The notes under the pieces are model-generated. The model saw only the letters and a list, made by a program, of their open reading frames with translations. It was not told the origin of the DNA and made no database searches. Below are positions 1-8,504 of a stretch of DNA of 64,000 nucleotides, in pieces; position 1 is the stretch's first letter, and the number at the start of each line of letters is the position of its first letter. The position numbers were made by a program, and so were the translations under genes. The DNA is from Burkholderiales bacterium (GTDB taxonomy: Bacteria > Pseudomonadota > Gammaproteobacteria > Burkholderiales > Burkholderiaceae_C), in contig CANBSV010000001.1 in NCBI GenBank assembly GCA_947372225.1, positions 1-64,000 of the forward strand, written 5' to 3'.

Positions 1-127
1 ACACCACCTTGAAAGGGCTCGTCAACTGAGCACCATCCTGAGGTTGAACGAAATCGACCGACTGCGCGCTGGCGTGGAGCGACACGAAGGAGGCAAGGCC
101 CAAAACGAGGGTTGAAATGAGTTTCAT
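1..127 (-). CDS. DUF4399-type exported protein, 5' part only
   Basis: Only the first 42 codons are inside the window; the gene runs off the left edge. The start ATG is preceded by GGAGAA, a good ribosome binding site. The first 22 residues form a signal peptide ending in ASA-QS, so the product is exported to the periplasm. The mature N-terminus (VDFVQPQDGAQLTSPFKV) matches the opening of DUF4399 domains, which have no firm function. Recognition rests on this short stretch, so the family call is moderate; that it is an exported protein is firm. Confidence 0.7.
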   Translation of the reverse strand, partial: MKLISTLVLGLASFVSLHASAQSVDFVQPQDGAQLTSPFKVV

Positions 128-564
128 GTTGGTTCTCCGGAAGTGGCGACATGGATCGCGGCCTGGGGTCTCAAGCTGCGATCGGCAACAGCGGGGACGA
201 CGAAAACTTGGTTTGGACGCCTGCTGACTGCATCTTGCACTGTCCACCCTTAAGCGCGTCTTAATTCGAGACATCTGGCCTTCTCACAGCTCCGACACCG
301 GCGCGCCTGCCGAGCATCGACTCATCGGCCCCGCGATGAACCGACATGAGGAATCAGCAGCGCCGTCAAACGCATCATCCACCCGCCTGCACCCCTCGCG
401 TCAAGTCCGAGGCCTCCCCTCGAGCAAACGATGGGGGTCCCCACCCAGTCCCCGCCTCACCGTGAGAAGATGCAACGAGTGTCTGACCTTTGCCTCTGCC
501 TGTGCGCGTCCGGGCGCGTCCCCTCGACCATGGACGTCGGTCGGATCTTGGCGGGAGATGCCTG
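128..564. other. intergenic region between divergent genes
   Basis: This stretch of more than 400 bases separates the leftward DUF4399 gene from the rightward DUF2252 gene. I see no convincing gene in it; reading frames that cross it have no ribosome binding site and no family resemblance. Its one clear element is the CTTAAG/CTTAAT direct repeat at 249-265. The rest presumably holds the two promoters, but I cannot place -10 boxes with confidence. Confidence 0.5.
249..265. promoter_or_regulatory. PmrA/QseB-type direct-repeat box (site 1)
   Basis: CTTAAG (249-254), five bases, CTTAAT (260-265). This is the hexamer-N5-hexamer arrangement bound by OmpR-family regulators of the PmrA/QseB group. 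It lies 122 bases upstream of the DUF4399 start and about 300 bases upstream of the DUF2252 start. CTTAAG is its own reverse complement, so orientation is ambiguous. That it is a regulatory site is an inference from the pattern and from its near copy at 8410-8426. Confidence 0.5.
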
Positions 565-1764
565 GTGAACGTGGTGCGCGAGATCCTTGCTTTCAACGCC
601 GGGCGCGACCTCGACACACTCGGGCTCAAGTACCACGCGATGCGCGGCAGCCCCTTTGCCTTCCTGCGCGGGACCTGTCACCTTTTCTACCGGCGGCTAC
701 CCCGCCAGGGCATCTTCAAGTCCGCACCGCTGGCCTGGATCTGCGGGGATTTGCATCTGCAGAATTTCGGCACCTACAAGGCGGACAACCGGCTGGTGTA
801 TTTCGACATCAACGACTTCGACGAGGCTGCGCTCGCACCCGTGAGTTGGGACCTGTTGCGCTTTCTCACCAGCGTGCGGGTCTGTGCCGAGTTGTGTCGA
901 TGGCCCGCATTGCAAGCGCGCGACATGTGCCGCGCCTTTGTGGACGCGTACGCGTCGGCGCTCGCCGGCGGCAAGACCTATTGGGTTGAGCGTGAAACCG
1001 CGCAGGGCCGGGTCAGAGAACTGCTCGAAGGATTGCGCACTCGTGATCGCAAGACGTTTCTCGATGCCCGTACCGTGCACAGCGGCAAGCGGCGTCGGCT
1101 GCTCGTGGATGGCAAGCGGGCCTTGCCGGCCTCACAGGAGCAGCGCTTGGCGGTCGAGGATTTCATGGCCGGGTTCGCGGCGACGCAGCCCGATCCCGAT
1201 TTCTACAAGGTGCTGGACGTCGCGCGTCGAATCGCCGGCACGGGCAGTCTCGGCTTGAGTCGCTACGAGGTGCTGGTGCGTGGCAAGGGATCGCCCGACG
1301 GAAACTACCTTCTCGAGTTCAAGCAGGCGGCGCCTTCGTCACTGCCGCCGTGCCTTGCGAGCACACGGCCTGTCTGGAAGTCTGAAGCCCACAGGGTGGT
1401 GGAACTGCAGCGCCGGATTCAGGCCGTGCCGATGGCGTTCCTGCAGCCGGTGTGCCTCCACGACCGGCCCTTCGTGCTGCGCGGCCTGCAGCCAACCGAG
1501 GATCGGATTGCGATGGATCGCCCCGGTCCGACCGTGTCGCAGTGGGTGCAAACCGCAGGGGACATGGGCCGGATGGTGGCGTGGGCTCACCTGCGGGGCG
1601 CCGGACGTGAAGGGTCTGCCATCGCGGACGAGTTGATCGCGTTCGGCTCGCGCAAGAAGTGGCGGGAATCCTTGCTGATGGTTTCGCAGGCGTCGGCCAT
1701 CCAGGTCGGCAAGGACGCGCGGACGTTCAATCAAGCCTTTGACGACAAGGTGTTCCATGCTTGA
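565..1764 (+). CDS. DUF2252 family protein
   Basis: A 399-residue DUF2252 protein. The family has a kinase/phosphotransferase-like fold and unknown substrate. Recognisable blocks are GSPFAFLRGT near the N-terminus, then ICGDLHLQNFGTYKAD and FDINDFDEA, which resemble the catalytic loop and metal-binding Asp region of aminoglycoside-kinase folds. I chose GTG at 565 because GGGAGATG lies just upstream; an in-frame ATG at 490 would add 25 residues that do not look like the family. Its last 8 bases overlap the SulP gene, so the two are probably co-translated. No signal peptide is seen, so it is cytoplasmic. Confidence 0.8.
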   Translation: MNVVREILAFNAGRDLDTLGLKYHAMRGSPFAFLRGTCHLFYRRLPRQGIFKSAPLAWICGDLHLQNFGTYKADNRLVYFDINDFDEAALAPVSWDLLRFLTSVRVCAELCRWPALQARDMCRAFVDAYASALAGGKTYWVERETAQGRVRELLEGLRTRDRKTFLDARTVHSGKRRRLLVDGKRALPASQEQRLAVEDFMAGFAATQPDPDFYKVLDVARRIAGTGSLGLSRYEVLVRGKGSPDGNYLLEFKQAAPSSLPPCLASTRPVWKSEAHRVVELQRRIQAVPMAFLQPVCLHDRPFVLRGLQPTEDRIAMDRPGPTVSQWVQTAGDMGRMVAWAHLRGAGREGSAIADELIAFGSRKKWRESLLMVSQASAIQVGKDARTFNQAFDDKVFHA

Positions 1765-3544
1765 ACGGGCGGCCACCGAATCCGCGAACGATGTCGAGGT
1801 CGCCGCCACTTCCAGCGAACTGGCTCCCCGTGTCCGAGACCTGATCGCCGGTGTGTGCGTGGCCGGGTTGCTGCTGCCCGAGGCGGTGGCCTACGCCGGT
1901 CTGGCCAGGCTGCCGGTCGAGCATGCGCTCAGCGCGATGCTGGTGGGCCTGGCGCTGTATGCGTTGTTCGGCGGCAGCCGCTTTGCCATCGTGTCCCCGA
2001 CGTCTTCGACGGCCACGCTGTCAGCGGCAGCGGCGTTGTCGCTGTCGGGCGGGTTGGCCTCGTCCAACCCGGGTGCCTATGCGCAGATCTTGCTGGCGCT
2101 GGTCCTGCTCAGCGGCGTGGTCCTGATGCTGCTGGCGCTCGCGCGGCAGGGGCAGCTGTCGGCCTATGTGTCGCGCCCTGTCTTGCGCGGCTTCGCCTTC
2201 GCGCTGGCCCTCACCATCGTGATCAAGCAGATGCCCGATGCCCTGGGGTTCGCGGTGCCACCTGGTACCACCCCGGGCCCGCTGCACCTGTTGGTCTACG
2301 CGGCCGGGCACGTGACGCAATGGCATGGGCCCACCATGGCCGTCGCGCTGGCAGCGGCCGTGCTGATGGTGACGTTGCGTCGCTGGCCGCAGGTGCCGGC
2401 GTCGATGCTGGTGATCATCCTGGCCATCGCAGCAGCCCACCTTCTGGACCTTCAGTCCCTGGGGGTCGCAGAGGTGGGCAACGTCGAGCGCCCCTCCTTC
2501 AGCCTGAGCGTGCCCGACTTGCCGTTGACCGACTGGCTGCAGGTGGGCGAACTGGCTTTTGGTCTGGTGGTGCTGGTGTTTGCCGAGTCCTGGGGCAGCA
2601 TCCGAAGCCTTGCTCTTGCGCGCGGCGACACGCTGGACGCCAACCGCGAACTGATGGTGCTGGGCGCTTGCAACGTGGGCGCGGCGCTGTTGCAAGGCAT
2701 GCCGGTCGGAGCCGGGTTCTCGGCCAGTAACGCCAATGCCTCGGCCGGCGCGTGCAGCAAATGGGCCGGCGCGTTTGCCCTGGCGCTCATCGCAGCCGTG
2801 CTGGCCTTTGCCTCGTCACAGCTGCACTGGCTGCCCCGGCCGGTTTTGGCGGTCGCGGTCATCGGTGCGCTGTGGCATGCCTTGAATCCCCGGCCGCTGA
2901 TGGAGGTCTGGCGCATGAACCGCGACCGAGTGCTGCTTGTCGGCGCCGTGGTGGCTGTGTTGCTGTTCGGCGTGCTGCACGGCATCCTGGCCGCCATCGG
3001 CTTGTCGTTGGTCGCGGCGATCCGGCGCTTTGGCATGCCGGTCGTGCATGAGCTCGGCCAGCTCGCGGGCACGCGCAACTATGTGGTCCTTGATGCGCAC
3101 GCCGATGCCTCAAGAATCCCCGGCTTGTTGATCCTGCGCCCCGAAGCCCCGCTTTTCTTCGCCAACGCAGAGCGCGTGGTCACCGAGGTGGTGCGCCGCT
3201 TGAGTGATCACCGCGAGACGCCCACACGCGTGGTGATCCTCAGCCTGGAGGAAAGCGTCGATCTGGACAGCACGGCGGTCGAGTGTCTGGTCGAGCTTGC
3301 CGGGCGTCTGCGCAAGCGCGGCATGGTGCTGGTGCTGTCCCGTGCCAAGGACGCGGTGCGCGAACTGCTCAGCCGCTGGGACCCTCAAGGGGCAGGCGAC
3401 CCCTCGCGGATGTACTTCAGCGTCGACGACGCGGTGCGTGCACAGCGCGATGCGCAGCAGCCCGCCGCATCCGCGCGCGCACCGGGCGTGTCACATCTCG
3501 ATCACACGGACCTGAATCCACTGCCGATCAAGGGCCTGCGATGA
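1757..3544 (+). CDS. SulP family anion transporter with STAS domain
   Basis: A 595-residue inner-membrane transporter of the SulP/SLC26 family, which moves sulfate, bicarbonate or related anions. The first roughly 430 residues hold many hydrophobic helices beginning with the family signature around PEAVAYAGLARLPVEHALSA. A C-terminal cytoplasmic STAS domain follows, with the typical LDSTAVECLVELA loop. The ATG at 1757 overlaps the end of the DUF2252 gene by 8 bases, which points to a shared transcript. The 3' end overlaps the convergent gene on the other strand by 54 bases. The actual anion cannot be read from sequence. Confidence 0.88.
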   Translation: MLERAATESANDVEVAATSSELAPRVRDLIAGVCVAGLLLPEAVAYAGLARLPVEHALSAMLVGLALYALFGGSRFAIVSPTSSTATLSAAAALSLSGGLASSNPGAYAQILLALVLLSGVVLMLLALARQGQLSAYVSRPVLRGFAFALALTIVIKQMPDALGFAVPPGTTPGPLHLLVYAAGHVTQWHGPTMAVALAAAVLMVTLRRWPQVPASMLVIILAIAAAHLLDLQSLGVAEVGNVERPSFSLSVPDLPLTDWLQVGELAFGLVVLVFAESWGSIRSLALARGDTLDANRELMVLGACNVGAALLQGMPVGAGFSASNANASAGACSKWAGAFALALIAAVLAFASSQLHWLPRPVLAVAVIGALWHALNPRPLMEVWRMNRDRVLLVGAVVAVLLFGVLHGILAAIGLSLVAAIRRFGMPVVHELGQLAGTRNYVVLDAHADASRIPGLLILRPEAPLFFANAERVVTEVVRRLSDHRETPTRVVILSLEESVDLDSTAVECLVELAGRLRKRGMVLVLSRAKDAVRELLSRWDPQGAGDPSRMYFSVDDAVRAQRDAQQPAASARAPGVSHLDHTDLNPLPIKGLR

Positions 3545-4159
3545 CTGCGTTGACCAGGCGCCCGGGCTCGGCGCCGTCTGCGCCGGGCCTGTGGTGGCCA
3601 AGGTGGTCCAGCGGCCCAGTGGCACCGACAGGGTGGTGCCTGACTGGTGGCTTGATGTGGCCGGCAAATCACCCGAGCGTTCGCCGATGCGGTCGGACTC
3701 CAGCCGCACTTCCAGCCGCACCGGCTGGTTGCCACCCGGCCAGCGCGGTTGAACCCACAAGGCCTGGCCGGCCTGCAGCCAGGTCACGGCATTGACGACG
3801 CCTGCTCTGGCCCCGCTTGCTGCGTTGGAGCCCGTGGCGGCCGCCTGCATCCACTGGAAGGGCACCGACTGCGACCACCGAAACGACGCGCTCTCGCCGT
3901 TGAGCACGCGCAGGTCCTGCGACTCGTCGGCCCGGGAACCCACCGCCGACGTGCCGATGCTCTGGCCGCGTCCCGGCGCGCCCAGGGTGGAGATCGTCGC
4001 CTGGTCATCCGGTGCGATGCCCGATTCGCTCACGATCCGGATCTGCACCACCAGATTGATCGCCGGCAGCGCAGGCGGCGCCGCCACAGCCGCCGCCGTT
4101 GGAATGGCCAGCGCGCACCACACGCCGAGCCAGCGCACCGAATCGATCTTCACGCCCAT
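3491..4159 (-). CDS. exported protein of unknown function
   Basis: A 222-residue protein that I do not recognise. The ATG at 4159 has GAGGGG upstream and begins a clear signal peptide (VRWLGVWCALAIPTAAAVAA), so an export start was preferred over an upstream ATG. The mature part is rich in Ser, Thr, Gln and Trp and looks like one or two beta-sandwich segments (WVQPRWPGGNQPVRLEVRLE). It lies downstream of the Do-type protease on the same strand, 114 bases away, and may share its transcript. Its 3' end overlaps the SulP gene tail-to-tail. Confidence 0.6.
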   Translation of the reverse strand: MGVKIDSVRWLGVWCALAIPTAAAVAAPPALPAINLVVQIRIVSESGIAPDDQATISTLGAPGRGQSIGTSAVGSRADESQDLRVLNGESASFRWSQSVPFQWMQAAATGSNAASGARAGVVNAVTWLQAGQALWVQPRWPGGNQPVRLEVRLESDRIGERSGDLPATSSHQSGTTLSVPLGRWTTLATTGPAQTAPSPGAWSTQSSQALDRQWIQVRVIEM

Positions 4160-4273
4160 CGGGAACCCCTCGCGAAGCGTGCAGCCGGAAGCGGCCACAG
4201 TCTCGAATCCTCGCATGTGGATATCGACAGGCCGGCGCTCACGCTGAAGCCCATGCGGCCGCCACACGGCGTG

Positions 4274-5758
4274 TCACCCCAGACGCAACGGCAGATACAG
4301 CGTCATGCCGCCACGCTGCACCAGGATGGCCGCGGTCTTGTCCGCGTGGCTCGCGACGGCATTCGCCTGGGCGATGGAGGCCACCCGTTCGTTGCCGATG
4401 GCCAGCAGCAGATCACCGGGTTGCACGCCGGCGCGCGCTGCCGGGCCGCTCACCGCCTCGATCAGCAATCCGCCCACCACGCCCGATGCGCGGCGCTCGT
4501 CTGGCTGCAGAGCCCGCATCGCCAGGCCGAACCGTCCGCCGGCCGCAGGGTTGGCGGCAGGCTCGGCGGGGTTGTCACGCACCTTGACGCTGTCGAGCAG
4601 GGCGTGCAGCGTCACGCGAGCGCCATGGCGCCACACGTCGATGGCCAGCGGGTCGCCCGGCTGCGCCATGCCCACCAGCGCGGGCAGATCGCCCGACATG
4701 CCGATGGCCTTGCCGTTGACGGCCAGCACCACGTCGCCGATCTGGATGCCGGCGCGCTCGGCAGCGCCACCCGGGTCCACGCTTTCGATCAGCGCGCCGG
4801 CCGGCTTGTCGAGCTTGAACGCCTCAGCCAGCGTCTGGTCGACTTCCTGGACCCCCACGCCCAGCCTGGCATGGCTGACCTTGCCGGTGCTGATGATCTG
4901 CTGCTCGACGTGCTGTGCGATGTCGATGGGGATCGCGAACGACAAGCCCTGGAAGCCACCCGTGCGCGAGTAGATCTGCGAGTTGATGCCCACCACCTCG
5001 CCGCGCAGGTTGATCAGCGGGCCACCCGAGTTGCCGGGGTTGATGGCCGCGTCGGTTTGAATGAACGACACCAACCCGTTGCCCGGCAGCGACCGCTTGG
5101 TGGCGCTGACCACGCCGGCGGTCACCGTGCTCTCAAAGCCGAACGGCGAACCGATGGCGACCACCCATTCGCCCGCGTGCAGCGACTGCGTGGGCGCCAG
5201 TGCGGCCACCGGCAGGTGGTCGGCGTCGATCTTCAGCACCGCGATGTCGGTGAGCTTGTCGCTGCCCAGCACCTTGGCGCGGAACTCGCGCCGGTCGTTG
5301 AGCTTGACCACCACCTCATCGGCGTCGTTGACCACATGGGCGTTGGTCAGGATCACGCCGTCGGCGCGCACGATCACGCCCGAACCCTCGCCACGCACGG
5401 GCATGTGCAGCTCGGGCGGCAACCCGCCGAAGCGCTGCTGAAAGCGGTGCAGGAAATCGCGCATTTCATCGTTTTCGGGTGAGCCCGACGGGTCATCGGC
5501 TGCACCCTCGGCACCGGTGGACACCTTGTGGGTTCCGCTCACGCTGATGTTCACCACGGTGGGCGTGAGCGCTGCGGCGATGCCCGCGATATCGGGCAAA
5601 CCGGAGCTGCCCGACGCCACCGGCCGGCTCGTCGCCGTTTGCTCGCTGGCGCCTTCGGCGTGGCTGTGTTGCCAGTAGCCCGCGGCCATGAGCACGAGCA
5701 GCGCGCTCATGACGCCGGTCAGGGCAGGGCGCTTTTGGGGGATGGAACGGATCTGCAT
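4274..5758 (-). CDS. Do-type periplasmic serine protease (DegP/DegQ family)
   Basis: A 494-residue HtrA/Do protease. An N-terminal hydrophobic segment (residues 14-28) exports or anchors it in the periplasm. The trypsin-like domain carries the full triad: His141 in LTNAHVVND, Asp171 in KLTDIAVLKID and Ser244 in PGNSGGP. Two PDZ domains follow (roughly 280-370 and 400-490) and bind the ends of misfolded substrates. Such proteins degrade or hold damaged envelope proteins. It is divergent from the small gene at 5905, and the exported protein at 3491-4159 follows it. Confidence 0.9.
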   Translation of the reverse strand: MQIRSIPQKRPALTGVMSALLVLMAAGYWQHSHAEGASEQTATSRPVASGSSGLPDIAGIAAALTPTVVNISVSGTHKVSTGAEGAADDPSGSPENDEMRDFLHRFQQRFGGLPPELHMPVRGEGSGVIVRADGVILTNAHVVNDADEVVVKLNDRREFRAKVLGSDKLTDIAVLKIDADHLPVAALAPTQSLHAGEWVVAIGSPFGFESTVTAGVVSATKRSLPGNGLVSFIQTDAAINPGNSGGPLINLRGEVVGINSQIYSRTGGFQGLSFAIPIDIAQHVEQQIISTGKVSHARLGVGVQEVDQTLAEAFKLDKPAGALIESVDPGGAAERAGIQIGDVVLAVNGKAIGMSGDLPALVGMAQPGDPLAIDVWRHGARVTLHALLDSVKVRDNPAEPAANPAAGGRFGLAMRALQPDERRASGVVGGLLIEAVSGPAARAGVQPGDLLLAIGNERVASIAQANAVASHADKTAAILVQRGGMTLYLPLRLG

Positions 5759-5904
5759 TCGGTACCTCCGGGAGATGAGTCGAACCCATTGTGTTTTTGC
5801 CCGATGAAGCCCCGCTTAGGACGCCCGGCTGAACTGCGCCACGACTCCCAAGTTGCCGTGGCACCCGTGAGCCAAAATCGCCGGTCACGAAAACGGAGTT
5901 GTTG

Positions 5905-6231
5905 ATGAGTTACGAGTACCCCGCCGAGAAGTTCTCTACCGCTCATCAGGCGTTGGTGACGCCGCACACCCAGGCCGATCACGTGGCCGTGGTCACCGCT
6001 TTTCACGAGTGCCGCCTTGGTTTGCACCGCATGAACCGCTCCAAGCTCGACCAGACCGCGCGCGGCTGGATCTACGCCCTGGAATGCTTCATGAGCACCG
6101 AGGGGTTTTCGGATGCCGGCGGCGAAAGCGCCTGGGACATCAAGGCCAAAACGCTCAGCGCCGAACAGAAAGCGGAGATTGCCCGGCTGATCAAGGAGCT
6201 GGCCGGGTGGTTCGCCACCCATTCACTCTGA
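5905..6231 (+). CDS. small hypothetical protein
   Basis: A 108-residue soluble protein that I cannot assign. GGAG six bases before the ATG supports the start. It is mostly helical (FSTAHQALVTPHTQADHVAV; SAEQKAEIARLIKELAGWFA) with several His and Trp residues and no signal peptide or membrane segment. It stands alone between the Do-type protease (divergent) and the convergent membrane protein gene at 6268. Confidence 0.65.
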   Translation: MSYEYPAEKFSTAHQALVTPHTQADHVAVVTAFHECRLGLHRMNRSKLDQTARGWIYALECFMSTEGFSDAGGESAWDIKAKTLSAEQKAEIARLIKELAGWFATHSL

Positions 6232-6267
6232 CGACAAAACCCACCGGCAGACCGCAGCAGCGCCCGT

Positions 6268-7026
6268 TCATTCAGTCGCGCGGGCCCGTTGCTGCTCCCT
6301 GAGCACCAACGCGGCGATGCACACCAGAAAGACCGCGCTCGTGTCCATGGCGCCCAGCCCCAGACCGCCTTCGCTGGCGGATTGGGCGAGCCAATCGCCC
6401 AGCGATGCCCCGAGCGGGCGCGTCAGGATGTAGGCGGCCCAAAAGGCCAGCACCGCAGGGGCGCCGCGGCGGGCGGCCAGCGCAATCAGCGCGATCAGCC
6501 CGCCGAAGACGACCGCGCCCCACTGAAAGCCCAGACCCAGCGATTCGGTGGCCAAGTCGCCCGCGGCGGTGCCCAGCGCAAAGGTGCACAAGATGGCAAC
6601 CCAGTAGTACGCCTCCCGTCGGGGGGTGTTGATGGCCTGGATCGACAGCGTGCCCTCTTGCCGGTGCCACAGTGCGAACACCATGGCCAGTGCGACGGAG
6701 AAAGCCGCCGTGCTGGCGTACAGACTCACGTCCAGCCCATCAGTCAGGGCGTCGGTGATCTGGGTGCCCACCACACTGACCAGCACCACGGTCAGCCAGT
6801 AGATCCAAGACGTGAAGCGCTGCGATCGCATCTGTGCGGTCAGGGCCACCAGCAGCAAACCGCCCATGGACACGCCGGTAATCAGCGAGCCCAGACCCAG
6901 ATCCATGTCCAGGTAGTCGGCAACCGTCTCGCCCACCGTGGTCGACATGATCTTGACGATCCAGAAGCCCAGCGTGATGTCTGGGACCTTGTTGTGCCAG
7001 GCGGGCGCGCCATCGTTGGGAGTCAT
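6268..7026 (-). CDS. COG4705-type multi-pass membrane protein
   Basis: A 252-residue integral membrane protein with about seven hydrophobic segments and almost no loops. It matches my memory of the COG4705 group of uncharacterised membrane proteins, which begin KVP.ITLGFWIVKIMSTTVGET and show an internal repeat; the second half here (YYWVAILCTFALGTAAGDLA) mirrors the first. The role is unknown. It lies 82 bases downstream of the MFS transporter on the same strand and may share its transcript. Confidence 0.72.
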   Translation of the reverse strand: MTPNDGAPAWHNKVPDITLGFWIVKIMSTTVGETVADYLDMDLGLGSLITGVSMGGLLLVALTAQMRSQRFTSWIYWLTVVLVSVVGTQITDALTDGLDVSLYASTAAFSVALAMVFALWHRQEGTLSIQAINTPRREAYYWVAILCTFALGTAAGDLATESLGLGFQWGAVVFGGLIALIALAARRGAPAVLAFWAAYILTRPLGASLGDWLAQSASEGGLGLGAMDTSAVFLVCIAALVLREQQRARATE

Positions 7027-7108
7027 GAGGCGTGGGTCGTCAGTTGAAGTGCAGAGTCAGGGCGAGTCTGACTTTGTCGCATGAAGTTGGGCTTAACGCT
7101 TCCTACGG

Positions 7109-8314
7109 TCAGGGCTGACGCGAACCCGTGACTGTCGATGTGGGTGCCCGGAGCAACACGGCCAACGCAATCACGCAAAAACCCGCCCCGGCGCAAAACG
7201 TGAACGACGCCCCCAGCCGGTCCCACAGCAAGCCGGCCACCGCGCTGGCGATGAGCATGGCGAGCCCGCTGACCAGGTTGAAAAAGCCGTAGGCGGTGCC
7301 TCGCAGATCGGCCGGTGCGTTGTCGGCCACCATGGTCGCCAGCAGACCTTGCGTCATGCCCATGTGCACGCCCCACAGCGCCACGCCGGCCAGCACCGTC
7401 ATCCAGCCGCCGCCCCAAGCCAGCACCAGATCTGCAGCCACCAGCACCCCCAGACCCAGCGCCAGCAATGAGCGGTGGCTCATGCGGTCGGACAGTTTTC
7501 CGAACGGGTAGGCCGATGCGGCGTAGACCGCATTCATGGCCACCATCACCAGCGGCACGAGGGCCACCGGTATGCCTGACCCCTGGGCCCGCAGCACGAG
7601 GAAGGCCTCGCTGAAGCGAGCCAGCGTGAACGCCGCGCCGACCCCCACCACCCACCAGTAACTGCGGCCCAACCGGCGCAGGTTCTCTTGTTGAATCGGG
7701 TTGGTTCGCCGCTCGGTGGCGGGGCGCTTGGGCTCACGGATGCCCACGATCAGCAGTGCCACCGACAGCATCGCCGGGATCACGGCCACCCAGAACACCG
7801 CGCGAAAGTCATTGGCCCACAGCAGCATCAGCGCGACCGCCAGCAGCGGGCCGACGAAGGCCCCCACGGTGTCCAGCGATTGGCGCAGTCCGAAGGCCGC
7901 TCCGCGCAGTTGGGCCGGCGCGATGTCTGCCACCAGCGCATCGCGTGGCGCGCCGCGGATGCCTTTGCCGACCCGGTCCAGCAGCCGGGCGGTGACCACC
8001 AGGCCGATGCTCGATGCGATGGCGAACAACGGCTTGGTCAACGCGCCCATGGCGTAACCGACCACGGCCAGCTCCTTGCGCCTGCCGAGGTAGTCGCTGA
8101 GTGCCCCGGAAAAGACCTTGACGATCAGCGCCGTCGATTCCGCCAGCCCCTCGATCACCCCGACGGTCAAGGCGCTGGCGCCCAGAGTTCCGACCAGGAA
8201 CATCGGCAGCAGGCTGTGGATCAGCTCGGAGGAGATGTCCATCAGCAGGCTGACGAACCCCAGAACCCAGATGCCCGCCGGTATTCGGGCCGGCGGCGCT
8301 GGCGGTGTGATCAC
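7109..8314 (-). CDS. MFS transporter
   Basis: A 401-residue major facilitator protein with about twelve membrane helices. The loop DYLGRRKELAVVGYAMGALTK between helices 2 and 3 is the MFS signature region (G-x3-D-x-x-GRR-type), and a related loop occurs in the second half (KLSDRMSHRSLLALG). It acts in the inner membrane; the substrate is not evident. It is divergent from the cytochrome genes, and the CTTAAG box at 8410-8426 lies in the shared intergenic region, so it could be under the same regulator. Confidence 0.85.
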   Translation of the reverse strand: MITPPAPPARIPAGIWVLGFVSLLMDISSELIHSLLPMFLVGTLGASALTVGVIEGLAESTALIVKVFSGALSDYLGRRKELAVVGYAMGALTKPLFAIASSIGLVVTARLLDRVGKGIRGAPRDALVADIAPAQLRGAAFGLRQSLDTVGAFVGPLLAVALMLLWANDFRAVFWVAVIPAMLSVALLIVGIREPKRPATERRTNPIQQENLRRLGRSYWWVVGVGAAFTLARFSEAFLVLRAQGSGIPVALVPLVMVAMNAVYAASAYPFGKLSDRMSHRSLLALGLGVLVAADLVLAWGGGWMTVLAGVALWGVHMGMTQGLLATMVADNAPADLRGTAYGFFNLVSGLAMLIASAVAGLLWDRLGASFTFCAGAGFCVIALAVLLRAPTSTVTGSRQP

Positions 8315-8409
8315 GGTGGCCCTTCAGTGGCGGGTGTATTCGAAGCAGCGGTGGCGTATCGCGTTGGCGATGGCTTTGCCTGGGCCGAAATGGCTTTTAG
8401 GAGCTTGAC

Positions 8410-8426
8410 CTTAAGCAAGTCTTAAG
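8410..8426 (+). promoter_or_regulatory. PmrA/QseB-type direct-repeat box (site 2)
   Basis: A perfect CTTAAG-N5-CTTAAG (8410-8415 and 8421-8426). Twenty-two bases downstream is TATTTT (8449-8454), a candidate -10 for the cytochrome gene starting at 8505. This layout, with the box replacing a normal -35, is what is known for promoters activated by PmrA-like response regulators. Binding is inferred, not shown. Confidence 0.6.
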
Positions 8427-8434
8427 AAGATATT

Positions 8435-8460
8435 CACCAGGAAAAAAATATTTTTCGGTG
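8435..8460. promoter_or_regulatory. AT-rich dyad in cytochrome promoter
   Basis: CACC (8435-8438) and GGTG (8457-8460) bracket an A-tract/T-tract core that can fold on itself (GGAAA with TTTTT). It overlaps the candidate -10 downstream of the CTTAAG box, so it could be the core promoter or a second operator. The strongly AT core stands out from its surroundings. Confidence 0.35.
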
Positions 8461-8504
8461 GTTATGCAAGAGAGAATTCCCTTGAAAACTACGAGAAAGC
8501 GCCC

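Noticed and set aside
336..989. Frame overlapping the 5' end of the DUF2252 gene
   Set aside because: Arg/Pro-rich and motif-free, while the DUF2252 frame in the same DNA has family blocks.
3749..5482. 577-codon frame opposite the Do-type protease
   Set aside because: Composition is His/Arg/Gln-rich with no recognisable domain, and it lies antisense to a protease with a complete catalytic triad.
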